Assembly (NCBI GenBank): GCA_022360815.1
Contig: JAKSCC010000257.1
Coordinates: forward strand, 1 to 42,155
Length of the DNA stretch: 42,155 nucleotides
Source: Desulfobacterales bacterium
GTDB taxonomy: Bacteria > Desulfobacterota > Desulfobacteria > Desulfobacterales > Desulfolunaceae
Direction: 5' to 3'
Shown: positions 32,820-40,730 of the stretch, one piece after another
How positions within the stretch are numbered: position 1 is the first letter of the stretch
Layout of the letters: each line of letters begins with the position of its first letter
Translations under genes and position numbers: made by a program
The notes under the pieces: model-generated
What the model saw: the letters and a program-made list of their open reading frames with translations, nothing else
The model's database searches: none
Told to the model about the DNA's origin: nothing

Positions 32820-34409
32820 CTACTGCACCTCTTTGACAGCAAGATCTTGGTACGCGTGCGTCAAGTCATGGCAAAAACGGTCCCAGCGCTTGCAGACCGA
32901 AAGGGTCTTTTCATCCGGCCCGAAAAGGTTGGGGTGTGCCACCAGGGCCTCGGCCTCCTCCTGGAAGGCTTTCATCAGCGACGGCTCTGCGCCCTCCAGC
33001 ATGGAGGCGACCACCTCCTTGGGGGCAAACCAGGCCGACGCCCTTTGAAAATCGCGATGGATCTGAGTAAGCAACACGTTTCTCGGGCCTTCCCAAAGCT
33101 CGTTGATGGCAGAATCCCTATAAAGACGCGGAAAAGAAGAGAAATCTTCCATCACCCCGTGGCCTCCGAAAATCGACATACCAATTCGGACCACATCGGT
33201 GCTGTCCCAGGATGCCGTGATCTTTTGAAGCATCACAAGCTCCCGAATTTTAAAACGAAGCTTTTTCATCTCAAGGGGCTCGTCGGCGTCCATGCCTCGC
33301 GTAAGCCCCCCTTCCAGCCCAAGAAAATCCCCATAGAGTTTAAAGGCACCGGCCGTGGTGCGCTGCACCGCTTTCTCCATCTTCTCCAGCTGCATCTTCA
33401 CCAGAGGGAACTGGCCGATGGGCAGGGTAAAGGCCGTACGCATCGCCGCATAGGCTTGGGCCTCTCGTGTTACGCGAGCCATGGTGGAGGCCGCGCTGAT
33501 GCCGACTGTTAGGCGCGAGTAAGTCAAAACAATCCCCACCACATTGGCAAGCCCTTTCTCCAAAGGCCCCACAGGATAGGCCTCAGCCCCGTTAAATGAG
33601 ATCTCGGCCGTGGTCAGCTCGCTGGTGCCCATCTTCCACTTGATGCGGTTGATGGTGTAGCCGTTTCGAATCTCTTTTTCTTTGTTGCCTTCAAGCCACG
33701 ACGGCACCACAAAAAGGGCCACCTTCTCAGAGCCCTTTGGCTTGGCCGTCACCACCGCATAGTCGGCGTGTGTGGCCGAGCAGAAAAACTTATCACCATA
33801 AAGACGCCAGCCCCCCTCTTCTTCCACCGCTTCCACCCGATTGGCCGGCACATCTGAACCCCCTTGAATCTCCGAGAGATACTGAGCCCCAATGGCGATG
33901 TTACCGTCAAGCCCTTCTTTGCAATGGGTTAAAATCTTTAAGAGTTCAGGGGTATCGGCATAGCTTTCAAGAAGGGCGACCATCCCCTCGGTGCAAGTCA
34001 ATGGACAGCAGATACACGCTTCGCCGTTCTGATAGATGAGGTACATCTTTACCAGTTTTTCCATGGGAGATGTCTCATCGGAGAAGAGCTTTTCGCCGAA
34101 CACCTCCCGTTCCATGATGAGAGTCTCCCGAGGTCTGACAATGCGATCGATGCGATGGTTGTGCCCATCGTAGTGCTTTATGTAGGGCTGCTTTTCAGGG
34201 GTGGCCGCCTCTTCCGCCAAACGGCGCCACCTTTGGGACACTTTGGGAGAGAGAACCCGAGCTGCGGCATCAAGTCTCTCCCACTCATCTGCAGCGTAAT
34301 GCTTCACCACCTTTTGAAAGAAGGCATCCTCAAGATAATAATCGGCACCCTCGCGCCATGCGAGATAGTCATCAAAACTGTAGGGATTGTTTCGATCGGG
34401 AAGGGACAT
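32820..34409 (-). CDS. Acyl-CoA dehydrogenase, AidB-like long form
   Basis: A 529-residue acyl-CoA dehydrogenase family protein, longer than the usual 380-residue type. It carries the central domain motif AQYLSEIQGGSDVPAN and the flavin-region block GDKFFCSATHADYAVV. In the C-terminal domain the segment GHGVMEDFSSFPRLYRD leads to NELWEGPRNVLLTQ, where WEG replaces the IYEGT seen in the other dehydrogenase here. That layout matches AidB and related long forms, several of which have unknown substrates. Extra helices at both ends support this. Its ATG at 34409 is close to a divergent gene at 34598. It is likely an FAD enzyme of acyl-CoA metabolism; a nonenzymatic role is possible. Confidence 0.85.
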   Translation of the reverse strand: MSLPDRNNPYSFDDYLAWREGADYYLEDAFFQKVVKHYAADEWERLDAAARVLSPKVSQRWRRLAEEAATPEKQPYIKHYDGHNHRIDRIVRPRETLIMEREVFGEKLFSDETSPMEKLVKMYLIYQNGEACICCPLTCTEGMVALLESYADTPELLKILTHCKEGLDGNIAIGAQYLSEIQGGSDVPANRVEAVEEEGGWRLYGDKFFCSATHADYAVVTAKPKGSEKVALFVVPSWLEGNKEKEIRNGYTINRIKWKMGTSELTTAEISFNGAEAYPVGPLEKGLANVVGIVLTYSRLTVGISAASTMARVTREAQAYAAMRTAFTLPIGQFPLVKMQLEKMEKAVQRTTAGAFKLYGDFLGLEGGLTRGMDADEPLEMKKLRFKIRELVMLQKITASWDSTDVVRIGMSIFGGHGVMEDFSSFPRLYRDSAINELWEGPRNVLLTQIHRDFQRASAWFAPKEVVASMLEGAEPSLMKAFQEEAEALVAHPNLFGPDEKTLSVCKRWDRFCHDLTHAYQDLAVKEVQ

Positions 34410-34597
34410 GGGCTAAGCTCTCCTTATGATTTCTGATATCATGTGGTGCATCTTTACTTGAAAAAGAGGTAACAGCCACGCCGCGCTTTGTAAAGATTGT
34501 TCATCAAAGAAAACACAAAGAACTAAAATTGCCATCACACAACAGCTATGCTATCCATTTGTTTCGCAGATTAACTATTTTTCTATAGGAGAACAGT

Positions 34598-34786
34598 ATG
34601 CCCACCCACAATTGCGAAGTTTGTCCCCTTCGATCCCGTTACAACAAAAAACCCACCTCCCTTTTAGGCCGCCTCTGGCGATGGCATATTGGTTGGTGTC
34701 CGGGTTGGAAGCGATACATGAACGCACAGCCCCACGAAAAAAGAGAAGCGATCAAGACCCGTTACAACATCAAAAATCAAGAATAA
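34598..34786 (+). CDS. Small Cys/Trp-rich basic protein
   Basis: A 62-residue protein preceded by AGGAG six nt before its ATG. It has cysteines C6, C9 and C34 and a tight aromatic cluster in LGRLWRWHIGWCPGWKRYM, followed by a charged helix (HEKREAIKTRYNIKNQE). The spacing CEVC...C could bind a metal or form a disulfide with a partner. I have no family name. It is followed after 61 nt by a membrane protein gene, with no terminator seen between them. Its compact shape, clear ribosome site and aromatic motif argue for a genuine gene. Confidence 0.65.
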   Translation: MPTHNCEVCPLRSRYNKKPTSLLGRLWRWHIGWCPGWKRYMNAQPHEKREAIKTRYNIKNQE

Positions 34787-34847
34787 TTGAGCTCTAAAAA
34801 AACGACCGCTTCAGCAAAGCAAAAAATGAAAAATCCGGAGTCCAGAG

Positions 34848-35543
34848 ATGCCTGCCGTTGATATGAGAACCACCGTCTTAACCTACATTCTCGTCAACTA
34901 TCTCTACACTTTTGTGCTGGCTTTCACATGGTACCAAAGCAAAAATCACCGATGGGGAACAGGTTACATTCTTGCCGATTTCCTCTTCAAAGGCATCGGC
35001 ATGACCCTGGCCACATTTCGAGGGAGCATTTCGCCTTTCATCTCCATTGTTGTTGCCAACCTCTTTATGTTTGCGGGCACCATCTCAATGCTCTTCGGTA
35101 TGGCGCAATTTTTGAAGCAATCCCTTCAAAAGTGGCCCTATTTTCTTTACACTTTTGTCTTTACCCTGCTCTACAGTTGGTACGCCCTTGTTGAGGTCAA
35201 TGTGCGCATGCGCATCATCCTCTTTTCTGGTATGCTCGCACCCATCTTCATCTACATCACCTGGATGATATTTTTTAGAGCAGAACACAGCCTAAGAAAA
35301 CACGCTACCCATGCAGGGGTTACCTTTGCCCTTTTCGCTCTCGCTTTTCTGGGACGGGTTCTCTGTGCCATGGCGGGTGGGCCTGTTTCCCACTACTTCA
35401 ACCAGCCCATCTCTGACAGCCTCCTTGTTTTAACCTGCCAAGTGCTCTCCATCTACCTCGCCTACGCCATCTTGTTGATGATCAACAGCAAGCTCTTTGA
35501 GTTAACGGATTTGCATTTGGATACACATAAAAAAAGGCCTTGA
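34848..35543 (+). CDS. Multi-pass membrane protein, sensor-domain-like, unknown
   Basis: A 231-residue integral membrane protein with about seven hydrophobic helices, reminiscent of the membrane-embedded input domains found at the N-terminus of diguanylate cyclases and histidine kinases. Here no output domain follows; the C-terminus is a short basic tail. The starting ATG at 34848 has GGAG about 9 nt upstream. An alternative in-frame ATG is six codons further in. It lies downstream of the small Cys/Trp-rich gene and ends inside the left arm of a terminator. It could be a lone sensor half that works with another protein, or an unrelated small transporter. Confidence 0.65.
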   Translation: MPAVDMRTTVLTYILVNYLYTFVLAFTWYQSKNHRWGTGYILADFLFKGIGMTLATFRGSISPFISIVVANLFMFAGTISMLFGMAQFLKQSLQKWPYFLYTFVFTLLYSWYALVEVNVRMRIILFSGMLAPIFIYITWMIFFRAEHSLRKHATHAGVTFALFALAFLGRVLCAMAGGPVSHYFNQPISDSLLVLTCQVLSIYLAYAILLMINSKLFELTDLHLDTHKKRP

Positions 35544-35595
35544 TGAAACATCGCCTCTTCCACAGAAACGAAAACCTTCACCAAAGGCCTTTTTT
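35529..35595. terminator. Bidirectional terminator between convergent genes
   Basis: AAAAAAAGGCCTT (35529-35541) pairs with AAAGGCCTTTTTT (35583-35595) over a 41-nt loop that contains a smaller GATG/CATC stem. It flanks the stop of the membrane protein and that of the BCCT gene at 35628, with T runs on both strands. Confidence 0.72.
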
Positions 35596-35627
35596 AAAAA
35601 TCGTCTACAAAAAGCTCTGGTCTCCCT

Positions 35628-37205
35628 TTACGCTGCCCGCATAAGGGCTTTCACTCTCTTCTCTTTTTTCACGTCAAACTCTTCTTTCATAAATTTGACA
35701 TATCCTGCGCACATGGTAAGCCCCAAAGCCAGAATAGGCAGGCCGCATACCACAACGGATGTCTGAAGAGACTTCAGCCCACCACTCATCAAAAGCACAA
35801 AGGCCATAGCCGCCATAACACATCCCCAAAACACCTTCAGTATATTGGGTGCATCCTCATCGCTCTGATTCTTCTCATAAGCAGAAGAGGTCATGTTGGC
35901 AAGAGTCAGAGTCATGGACTCAGCCAGAGTCACAAAAGAGAACACAATGGCAAGAATCCCCAAAACAGCAAGGATCTTCGGAAGAGGAAAGTGCTTCAAA
36001 AACGCAAAGAGTGCCACTTCGATACCATGCTCGGCAATTTCAGAAGAGATGGCGATATTCTGAAAATGTTCCATAAAGATAGAAGACCCGCCAAACACGC
36101 CAAACCAAACCACAGCAAAGAGAGTGGGGGCAAAGCAGTTGACCAGCACAAACTCGCGAATGGTTCGCCCTTTGGCAAGCTTCACAAGAAAAAGGCCCAC
36201 CATGGGGGCAAAGGCAAGCCACCAGGACCAGTAAAAAATCGTCCAGCCCCCCACCCAGCCAGACTGAAGGGCCGGCTCAAGGTAAAGAGACTGCCGAGCA
36301 ATGGAGCTGATGTAATCCCCAAGGGCCGACGTGGTATTATTCAAAATATAGAGGGTGGGACCAAACAAAAACACCCATACGATAAGAATAAAATAGATAT
36401 AGACATTGAGATTGCTGATCAGGGCAATGCCTTTGTGCAGACCGGTGCACGCAGCCACAATGTAAAATACGGCAATGGCTGCAATAATGGCAAACCAGAG
36501 AAGAAGCACCGATTTAAAAGCAACGCCTGATATGTACCCAATACCACCGGCCAACTGCATGGCACCGATACCAAGAGAGGTTCCGATACCGGCAACAATA
36601 CTGAAAATACACAGCCCGTCAATGAGGTTGCCCACAAGACCGTTTACCCGATCCCCAAGCAAAGGGTAAAGACCGGTGCTCACCTTAAACGCACGCTTCT
36701 TGTTGTGAAAGAGAAACGCCACACAAATACCAAATGCGGTGTAAGTGGCATAAGGGTGAAATCCCCAGTGGAGAAGCACCGTTCGAAGAGCCCCTTCGGC
36801 AGCTTCGATGGAGCGTGGGGCAAGCCCTGTAAACGATGCAGGGTTTGTATAATTTCCCAAAGGCTCTGCCACACCATAAAAAACAATGCCAATGGCAATG
36901 CCTGAAGTCAGTGCAATGGCAAACCATGTAAAAAACGAAATTTCTGGTTCAGCATCTTCACCACCCAACCGAATATCCCCGTATTTACTAAAGCCTGCCC
37001 ACATAACAAAAAGCAGAAGAAAGCAGAGCCCAAGGGCATAGAACCAGCTGAAATATTTGATACAAAATTTAAACGCATGGTTTGCAGCAATCCCAAAGCC
37101 TTCGGGAAACATGGCACCAACCAACACCATGGAGACCAGTAACACCGCTGGAGGAAGAAAGATTTGCTTGTTGATGATACCTAAAAAGCCCTTCAAATCA
37201 CGCAT
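35628..37205 (-). CDS. BCCT-family betaine/carnitine/choline transporter
   Basis: A 525-residue transporter with twelve predicted helices. The BCCT glycine motif GIAIGIVFYGVAEPL and the conserved tryptophan-rich helix GWTIFYWSWWLAFAPMVG followed by KGRTIREFVL are diagnostic. It is expected to take up quaternary ammonium compounds such as glycine betaine, carnitine or choline by ion coupling or exchange. Start at 37205 because GGGAGG lies just upstream; a longer frame to 37250 has no ribosome site. It is immediately downstream of an MttB-family methyltransferase with no terminator between them, so uptake for catabolism is more likely than osmoprotection alone. Confidence 0.93.
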   Translation of the reverse strand: MRDLKGFLGIINKQIFLPPAVLLVSMVLVGAMFPEGFGIAANHAFKFCIKYFSWFYALGLCFLLLFVMWAGFSKYGDIRLGGEDAEPEISFFTWFAIALTSGIAIGIVFYGVAEPLGNYTNPASFTGLAPRSIEAAEGALRTVLLHWGFHPYATYTAFGICVAFLFHNKKRAFKVSTGLYPLLGDRVNGLVGNLIDGLCIFSIVAGIGTSLGIGAMQLAGGIGYISGVAFKSVLLLWFAIIAAIAVFYIVAACTGLHKGIALISNLNVYIYFILIVWVFLFGPTLYILNNTTSALGDYISSIARQSLYLEPALQSGWVGGWTIFYWSWWLAFAPMVGLFLVKLAKGRTIREFVLVNCFAPTLFAVVWFGVFGGSSIFMEHFQNIAISSEIAEHGIEVALFAFLKHFPLPKILAVLGILAIVFSFVTLAESMTLTLANMTSSAYEKNQSDEDAPNILKVFWGCVMAAMAFVLLMSGGLKSLQTSVVVCGLPILALGLTMCAGYVKFMKEEFDVKKEKRVKALMRAA

Positions 37206-37293
37206 TGCACCTCCCTTTATCTCACATATTAAAACAATCCGATTTAACACGCCCCGGCTCTTATGGTTCGCAAGACGAAACCATCTGTGGGGT

Positions 37294-37338
37294 GAAGCTG
37301 CTCTGCTTTTGATTTTTCACATTCCACATAGCAGCTTC
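37294..37338 (-). other. Hairpin between methyltransferase and BCCT genes
   Basis: GAAGCTGCT (37294-37302) and AGCAGCTTC (37330-37338) form a perfect 9-bp stem over a 27-nt loop, with no T run. It probably affects mRNA stability or relative expression inside the operon; it is not a clear terminator. Confidence 0.5.
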
Positions 37339-37352
37339 TTGGTTCAACGGTT

Positions 37353-38786
37353 TTACGCTGCTTTAAAAGAGGCCTTTCGCCCCTCAATATAAGCGATCAA
37401 AGCCTTTTCAACTTCTGGATCAATGGCTGGTCTCTCGTAAGCGGCAAAACGCTTTTCGAGCTCAACAGAGGCGGCATCTGCAAGGGAGAGCCCCCCGGAT
37501 TTCATCCATGCTGATGCATCAGACTTGTTATAAAATGAGGTCTTATAAAAAGCGGTACGGCAATGCTTCAGTGTGTCGGGGTCCATCAAGTAGTTGCCGC
37601 CAATACCAACCCGTTGAATAGCCTCGACCCCAATGCTCTCTTCGGTGACAGGGACCGTGCGCATCATGCTTCGAACCATCCCGCACATCTCCTCGTCAAT
37701 GATCCATTTCTCCATGTTGCACCCGATGTAGGTTCCGATCATGCCGCAGGAGTGAAGGATAAAGTTGGCACCATTTCGTACTGTGGTGCTCAAGCAGAGA
37801 GCCCCCTCTGCCATGGACTGTGCGTCTGGTATCAAAGAGTCTGTGATGCTTCCACCGGTTCGGCAGGGAAGATTATAGTAACGGGCGATCTGGGTGGTCC
37901 ACGCGTTGATGATATAGGTTTCGGGAGCACCAATGGTTGCTGCACCACTCTGCATGTTGGTGGGGCAGGAGGTGGTACCATAAACCACCGGGGTACCCGG
38001 ATTTACAAGCTGGGACAGCACAACACCGGCAAGAATTTCAGCATTCATAAGGGTCACAAGGCCCGGCAGACTCACGGGACCTGAAGTGCCCCCCATGATC
38101 ATATTGATGATCGCCATGGCTTGGCCGTTTCGAGCGTACTCTACGATGGCACCGGCCATCTCTTCACCGTATTTCAGGGGCGAGAGCACATTCACAAGGC
38201 CCAAGCAAACCACTTTCTCTTTAAGGGTCTCTCGCCCCCCAAAAAGGATGGAGAGCATCTCCATGGTATCCCGGCACGCCTCAATGGTGTCGGTGCTCCC
38301 CATAAAAGGCTTGTCGCACATCAGCATATTGGCCTGGAGCATATCAAGATAAGCGGTCTCTGTGGGAACGTCTGAGGGCTCCACCAACTTGAAGGCGTTC
38401 ATGTCAATGTAGGGAGATGTTTGAACCAGTTTGCAAATCGACTCGTAGTCGGCAAGGGTTCCAGGACGCTGGCTGCCATCTTTCTCACAAATGTACGGAG
38501 CACCATAGGTGGGAAGAAAAACCCAGTCGTCCTCACCAATGGAGACACTCTTTTCTGGATTCCTCCCTTCCACAACAAATTGTGAAGGGGTTGTTGAAAG
38601 GCTTTTTCGAACGTCTTCCTCGGTAAAATAAACCGTATTGCCTTCTACTCGAAACCCATGGGACTTGAATATTTCAAGGGCCTCTTCATACATAAAGGCA
38701 ACCCCGGTTTTCTCCAGTATATCCATGGAATTTTTATGAATAAGACCCAGCTCACTCTCAGACAATGAATGCATTCGATCGTACAT
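37353..38786 (-). CDS. MttB-family (non-pyrrolysine) quaternary amine methyltransferase
   Basis: A 477-residue member of the trimethylamine methyltransferase superfamily. The whole frame is uninterrupted by an amber codon, so it is of the pyrrolysine-free type that includes glycine betaine methyltransferase MtgB and relatives acting on proline betaine, carnitine or gamma-butyrobetaine. Typical blocks include ILEKTGVAF, GTSGPVSLPG and GSITDSLIPDAQ. Such enzymes pass a methyl group to a corrinoid protein. GAGGT precedes the ATG. It has a sigma-54 promoter upstream and a BCCT carrier downstream. Neither a corrinoid protein nor a MtgA-type second methyltransferase is in the window. The substrate is inferred, not read from sequence. 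Confidence 0.9.
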   Translation of the reverse strand: MYDRMHSLSESELGLIHKNSMDILEKTGVAFMYEEALEIFKSHGFRVEGNTVYFTEEDVRKSLSTTPSQFVVEGRNPEKSVSIGEDDWVFLPTYGAPYICEKDGSQRPGTLADYESICKLVQTSPYIDMNAFKLVEPSDVPTETAYLDMLQANMLMCDKPFMGSTDTIEACRDTMEMLSILFGGRETLKEKVVCLGLVNVLSPLKYGEEMAGAIVEYARNGQAMAIINMIMGGTSGPVSLPGLVTLMNAEILAGVVLSQLVNPGTPVVYGTTSCPTNMQSGAATIGAPETYIINAWTTQIARYYNLPCRTGGSITDSLIPDAQSMAEGALCLSTTVRNGANFILHSCGMIGTYIGCNMEKWIIDEEMCGMVRSMMRTVPVTEESIGVEAIQRVGIGGNYLMDPDTLKHCRTAFYKTSFYNKSDASAWMKSGGLSLADAASVELEKRFAAYERPAIDPEVEKALIAYIEGRKASFKAA

Positions 38787-38868
38787 TTGCTTACCTCACA
38801 ATTCTCGATGGCTGATAAATTAATGTAGCCCGTTTTAAAAAAAGCTAAAAAACACGCAACCAGGAATG

Positions 38869-38884
38869 AGCAATTGACATGCCA
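38869..38884 (-). promoter_or_regulatory. Sigma-54 promoter for the methyltransferase-BCCT operon
   Basis: The minus strand reads TGGCATGTCAATTGCT, matching TGGCACGRNNNTTGCW at all but two positions (sixth and eighth), with exact -24 GG and -12 GC spacing. Transcription would start about 70 nt before the ATG at 38786. Confidence 0.72.
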
Positions 38885-38956
38885 CCTTTTCATCACTCAG
38901 AGCTAAAACAAGCAATAACGGCACTCTCATTACCAAATTAACCCTTTGAGGAACCC

Positions 38957-39017
38957 AAAAAAATAAAATCCCTTTTTGCTTTTTAAGTCCAAAAGCAAAA
39001 AGGGATTTTATTTTTTT
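38957..39017. terminator. Long perfect bidirectional terminator
   Basis: A perfect 27-bp stem, 38957-38983 with 38991-39017, over a 7-nt loop. Core arms are ATCCCTTTTTGC and GCAAAAAGGGAT, flanked by A and T tracts. It lies 26 nt past the regulator stop on the minus strand and insulates it from the methyltransferase operon downstream. Confidence 0.88.
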
Positions 39018-39043
39018 GATCCTTTCATCAAATTTTCTTTATG

Positions 39044-40564
39044 CTATCCTGCCTTTTCCTTAAACGCCTTTCGACAGATGCCATACTTTTTAATTCGATA
39101 GTGTATTAGCTGAGGGGATATGCCCAAAATAGTGGCAGCCTTTGCAGCATTACCCCGGGTTTTTTCCAAGGCATCTCGAATGGCGTCAGACTCTTGGACG
39201 CGCTTTACCTCAGACCAGTCCAGCGCCTCGGCCTGGAAAGTCGGTGGTATAACGGAAAGCTGATCCTCCTCCACGGCCTCCAGGACACCCGGCTCTGTAA
39301 AGGCACCGTCATCGTGCCACCGAACCCCAACCAAGTGATGGGTATCAATGATTACATCCCCATGCATCATATTCATGGCCCCTTCGATGGTATGCTCCAA
39401 CTCACGGACATTTCCAGGCCAGGAGGACGATTCAAACATGGCCATGACTTTCTGGGAGACCCCTGCCACATTCATCCCCAAGGTTCTGTTCAAACGATGA
39501 ATAAAATGATGGGTTAAAAGCCCCACATCCAAAGGCCTCTTCCGCAAAGGCGGAATTTCGAGATAGACTGCCCCCAGACGATACATCAAATCTTTTCGAA
39601 AAAAGCCCTGCTCACAGGCACGATTTAAATCTTCATTGACAGTGCTGATAATTTTTAAATCAATGGGAAGCTCTCGCAGAGACCCCACACGCCGCACACA
39701 CCTCTCCTGAAGGGTTCGAAGCAGCTTGGCCTGAAGCCCAATGGCCATGGAGTTGACCTCGTCCAAGAGCAGGGTGCCTCCGTTTGCCTGCTCAAAAATA
39801 CCGGCCTTGTCCACAGCCCCGGTAAAAGCCCCCTTTGAGGTGCCAAAAAGAATGCCCTCCAAAAGATGCTCGGGAATGGCTGCGCAATTGATCGCCACAA
39901 AAGGCTCCTTGTGACGCGGTCCATTGTTGTGAATGGCCTGGGCAAAAAGCTCTTTACCTGTTCCTGTTTCCCCGGCAAGAATCGTAGACGACGGCGAGCG
40001 CGATGCCAAACGAGCAGAAGCCACCGTCTTTTTAAAAAGCGAATCTTCACCAATAATGCTGTCAAAGGTATACCGGGTCCCGTTTTCAAAACAGAGACTC
40101 TTCTCTTTCACCACTCGGGGTGAAATATTTTGAAGATTCACCATGCGTGCACTCTGACTCGCCATTTCCGTGTAATCCCGAACGTTCTGATACTCCCACA
40201 TAAAACAGACGGCTCCCATGTGACGGTTTTCGTCGAAGATGGGAAACACATTGCAAATGGAGTTCACCATTCGTCCCAGATGGGTTCGGTAATAACACGC
40301 AAGGTTGAGTTCCGGCTGCCCAGACTTCAACGATTTCATGGTGGGACTAACGCCCTCATCGACGCGGTAAAGCTCTGTCACTTTTCGTCCCAGCACATCC
40401 TCACGCTTCATATCATCCATATGGGCGGCCGCACGATTGTAGTAAACCACGCACCCTTCCAAATTTGATATCACCACAGCCTGATGGTAGTGATCCAGGA
40501 TAGACAACACAGACTTCACCGACATCACGCCCGATGGCGCAATTTCTCTGATACCACCCTTCAT
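39044..40564 (-). CDS. PAS-domain sigma-54-dependent transcriptional activator
   Basis: A 506-residue enhancer-binding protein. Residues about 20-130 form a PAS domain (AVVISNLEGCVVYYNRAA). The AAA+ domain has Walker A GETGTGKE (198-205), the sigma-54 contact loop GAFTGA (245-250) and Walker B TLLLDE (264-269). A Fis-type helix-turn-helix occupies about 463-495 (GNAAKAATILGISPQLIHYR). It should sense a small ligand or redox state through the PAS domain and open sigma-54 promoters. The methyltransferase operon next door has such a promoter, so it is the likely target. The radical SAM promoter at 24099 could be another. Start at 40564, with AGGTAGG upstream. Confidence 0.94.
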   Translation of the reverse strand: MKGGIREIAPSGVMSVKSVLSILDHYHQAVVISNLEGCVVYYNRAAAHMDDMKREDVLGRKVTELYRVDEGVSPTMKSLKSGQPELNLACYYRTHLGRMVNSICNVFPIFDENRHMGAVCFMWEYQNVRDYTEMASQSARMVNLQNISPRVVKEKSLCFENGTRYTFDSIIGEDSLFKKTVASARLASRSPSSTILAGETGTGKELFAQAIHNNGPRHKEPFVAINCAAIPEHLLEGILFGTSKGAFTGAVDKAGIFEQANGGTLLLDEVNSMAIGLQAKLLRTLQERCVRRVGSLRELPIDLKIISTVNEDLNRACEQGFFRKDLMYRLGAVYLEIPPLRKRPLDVGLLTHHFIHRLNRTLGMNVAGVSQKVMAMFESSSWPGNVRELEHTIEGAMNMMHGDVIIDTHHLVGVRWHDDGAFTEPGVLEAVEEDQLSVIPPTFQAEALDWSEVKRVQESDAIRDALEKTRGNAAKAATILGISPQLIHYRIKKYGICRKAFKEKAG

Positions 40565-40685
40565 TACAAAACCTACCTACCTAAAATTTAAGTCATTCAT
40601 CTAAGCAAAACATTGATTAATATACTATCACCCCACCAAAGCATCGCTGCAGCCTAAAGACAAACCCGTTCGGTAAAAAAGGCAC

Positions 40686-40719
40686 AAAAAAAGCCCGGCA
40701 ACATCGCCGGGCTTTTTTT
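40686..40719. terminator. Terminator after hydF
   Basis: AAAAAAAGCCCGGC (40686-40699), loop AACATC, and GCCGGGCTTTTTTT (40706-40719) form a perfect 14-bp stem. It lies 11 nt past the hydF stop and has T runs on both strands. Confidence 0.92.
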
Positions 40720-40730
40720 AAAAGGCTCGA

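Noticed and set aside
37353-38786. Pyrrolysine-type MttB with read-through amber codon
   Set aside because: The frame is continuous from start to stop without an internal TAG, so pyrrolysine is not involved.
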